A stretch of 6,352 nt of DNA, taken from NCBI GenBank assembly GCA_035540495.1, contig DATLGL010000013.1:1-6352 (forward strand), written 5' to 3'. Every line of letters starts with the position of its first letter. Positions within the stretch are counted from its first letter, which is position 1. The notes under the pieces were generated by a model. It was not told the origin of the DNA. It worked only from the letters and a program-made list of their open reading frames with translations, and ran no database searches. The translations under genes and the position numbers were made by a program. This stretch comes from DASVEG01 sp035540495. Its GTDB lineage: Bacteria > Actinomycetota > Acidimicrobiia > Acidimicrobiales > CADCTF01. Below are positions 5,089 through 6,352 of this stretch, piece after piece.

Positions 5089-6332
5089 GGCTGAACCATC
5101 GCACCGTGCCGCTCGACGTGCTCGAGCGGATGACGGTCGACGCCCGTCAGCTCCCGAAGGCGCTCCACGACCTGCGCAGCCGTCCGCACCTCAGCGAGGC
5201 CGTCGTGCTCTCGACGTGCAACCGCACCGAGATCTACGCCCAGGCCGAGCGCTACCACGGCGCCCTCGACGACGTGCGGACGTTCCTCACCGACCTCTCG
5301 GGGCTGAACGTCGACGCGTTCGCCGACCACCTCTACGCCTACCACGACGACATGGCGGTCGCGCATCTGTTCAAGGTCGCCGCCGGCCTCGACTCCGCTG
5401 TCGTCGGCGAGAGCGAGATCCTCGGTCAGGTGCGTGCCGCTGTCGACGCCGCGAAGGCCGAGGGCGCGGTCACGAGCGAGCTCGATCGCCTGTTCACCGC
5501 GGCGCTCGCCGCCGGGCGGCGTGCCCGCGTCGAGACGGGCATCGGTCGAGGCACCACGTCGGTGTCGCAAGCTGCGGTCGCCATGGCGGCCGACCGGCTC
5601 GGCTCCCTCGAGGGCCGCCGCATCCTCGTGCTCGGTGCGGGCGAGATCGGCGCCGGCATGGCCGCCGCGCTCGCGGGCACCGACGGGCTCGAAGAGATCC
5701 TCGTCGCCAACCGCACTCGGTCTCGCGCCGTCGAACTGGCGAAGCGGATCGGCGGGCGCGTGGTCGACTTCGGTGAGCTCGGGTCCGCGCTGGTGGAGGT
5801 CGACCTCGTGCTGACGTCGACCGGTGCCTCGTCGATGATCGTCGACGCCGACGACGTCGCTGCGGTGATGGAAGAGCGGCGTTGCCGCCCGCTGCTGATG
5901 GTCGACGTCGCGGTGCCTCGCGACGTCGACCCCGCGGCTGATCAGATCGACGGCGTCACCGTCCTCGACATGGACGACCTGCGCGCCTTCGCCGACGCGT
6001 CGCTCGCCGATCGCCGACGTGAGATCCCGCTGGTGCAGACGATCCTCGCGAACGAGGTCGCGCGGTACCACGAGCGGGTCGCGGCGCGTGAGGTCGCGCC
6101 GCTCATCGTCGAGTTGCGCGAGCGCGCCGAGCAGATCCGGCAGGCGGAGATCGATCGACTGGCCGCTCGAAACGGCGGGCTCGATCCCGCGGTGCGGGAG
6201 CAGGTCGACGTGGTCACGCGCGGCATCGTGAACAAGCTGCTCCACGAGCCGACCGTGCGCCTGAAGGAGGAAGCGGCCACCGCTCGCGGCGAGCGCCTGG
6301 CCGAGGCCCTCCGCCAGCTCTTCTCGTTGTGA
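5070..6332 (+). CDS. hemA: Glutamyl-tRNA reductase
   Basis: A 420-residue enzyme, full length for the family. It reduces glutamyl-tRNA(Glu) with NADPH to glutamate-1-semialdehyde, the first committed step of C5 tetrapyrrole synthesis in the cytosol. The N-terminal catalytic domain has VVGLNHRTVPLDVLER (5-20), the nucleophile Cys50 in LSTCNRTEIY (48-57), and VVGESEILGQVRAA (111-124). The NADPH domain has RRILVLGAGEIGAGMA (183-198), LVANRTRSRA (211-220) and LMVDVAVPRDVDP (276-288). The C-terminal helical dimerisation domain ends with GIVNKLLHEPTVRLKE (385-400). GTG at 5070 is used because the family begins directly at the first strand (SVVVVGLNHR) and a Shine-Dalgarno stands upstream. The gene overlaps the upstream one by 19 bp. 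Its TGA shares bases with a downstream GTG. Control through the upstream Rex-type promoter is likely; no separate promoter is visible. Confidence 0.97.
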   Translation: MSVVVVGLNHRTVPLDVLERMTVDARQLPKALHDLRSRPHLSEAVVLSTCNRTEIYAQAERYHGALDDVRTFLTDLSGLNVDAFADHLYAYHDDMAVAHLFKVAAGLDSAVVGESEILGQVRAAVDAAKAEGAVTSELDRLFTAALAAGRRARVETGIGRGTTSVSQAAVAMAADRLGSLEGRRILVLGAGEIGAGMAAALAGTDGLEEILVANRTRSRAVELAKRIGGRVVDFGELGSALVEVDLVLTSTGASSMIVDADDVAAVMEERRCRPLLMVDVAVPRDVDPAADQIDGVTVLDMDDLRAFADASLADRRREIPLVQTILANEVARYHERVAAREVAPLIVELRERAEQIRQAEIDRLAARNGGLDPAVREQVDVVTRGIVNKLLHEPTVRLKEEAATARGERLAEALRQLFSL

Positions 6333-6352
6333 CGGCCGCCCTTCCCCGGCAC
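6329..6352 (+). CDS. Start of a further operon gene (hemC expected), cut by window edge
   Basis: GTG at 6329-6331 overlaps the hemA TGA in a GTGA junction and opens a frame read to the window end as eight residues, MTAALPRH. Overlaps of this kind are typical of translationally coupled genes. The sequence itself does not identify the product. Synteny with rex-hemACD of Streptomyces makes porphobilinogen deaminase (hemC) the first guess. Confidence 0.35.

Noticed and set aside
4638..6245. Long minus-strand open frame of 535 codons opposite hemA and the sirohaem gene
   Set aside because: It is antisense to two genes with full sets of family motifs. Its translation is low-complexity Arg/Asp/Val/His-rich with no recognisable domain, as expected for shadow frames in high-GC DNA.
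6327..6332. TTGTGA at the end of hemA as a second Rex half-site
   Set aside because: It is made of the last codon and the stop, lacks the following AAC of the operator, and has no inverted partner.
1..6352. CRISPR arrays, tRNAs, insertion sequences, attachment sites or a defence system
   Set aside because: There are no spaced direct repeats, no tRNA-like arms, no transposase or integrase motifs, and no abrupt change in base composition. The only repeat array is the protein-level LRR in the J-LRR gene.

Overview
The window is about 6.35 kb of very GC-rich, densely coded DNA, typical of a high-GC actinobacterium. The Rex protein resembles the Streptomyces type, and the acyl-CoA ligase belongs to a type I associate with Actinobacteria. 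Acidimicrobiia is my best guess for the class, but that is an inference from memory. Every protein start I could place is GTG. There are no rRNA or tRNA genes, insertion sequences, CRISPR arrays or other signs of mobile DNA, and no gap between genes exceeds 100 bases.

Left part (1-2062): an exported CAP/SCP-domain protein runs leftward off the window edge. It is divergent, across a 93-bp spacer, from a complete acyl-CoA synthetase of the ANL superfamily. Middle part (1995-3703): a seven-helix membrane protein of unknown function lies on the minus strand, and its 3' end overlaps the end of the synthetase gene by 68 bp. It is divergent, across only 47 bp, from a gene encoding an N-terminal J domain fused to a run of 24-residue leucine-rich repeats. 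This J-LRR protein is the least conventional item here.

Right part (3704-6352): a compact plus-strand tetrapyrrole operon. It holds rex (redox-sensing repressor), a precorrin-2 dehydrogenase/sirohydrochlorin ferrochelatase-type gene and hemA (glutamyl-tRNA reductase), then the first eight codons of a further gene that overlaps the hemA stop. The genes are separated by 1 bp or overlap, so they are probably co-transcribed and translationally coupled. A TTGTGAAC motif upstream of rex matches one half of the known Rex operator and overlaps a candidate -35 box. The matching -10 box lies 7 nt before the rex start, which suggests a leaderless, possibly autoregulated promoter. Together this reads as NADH/NAD+-responsive control of the entry step of haem synthesis and of the sirohaem branch.
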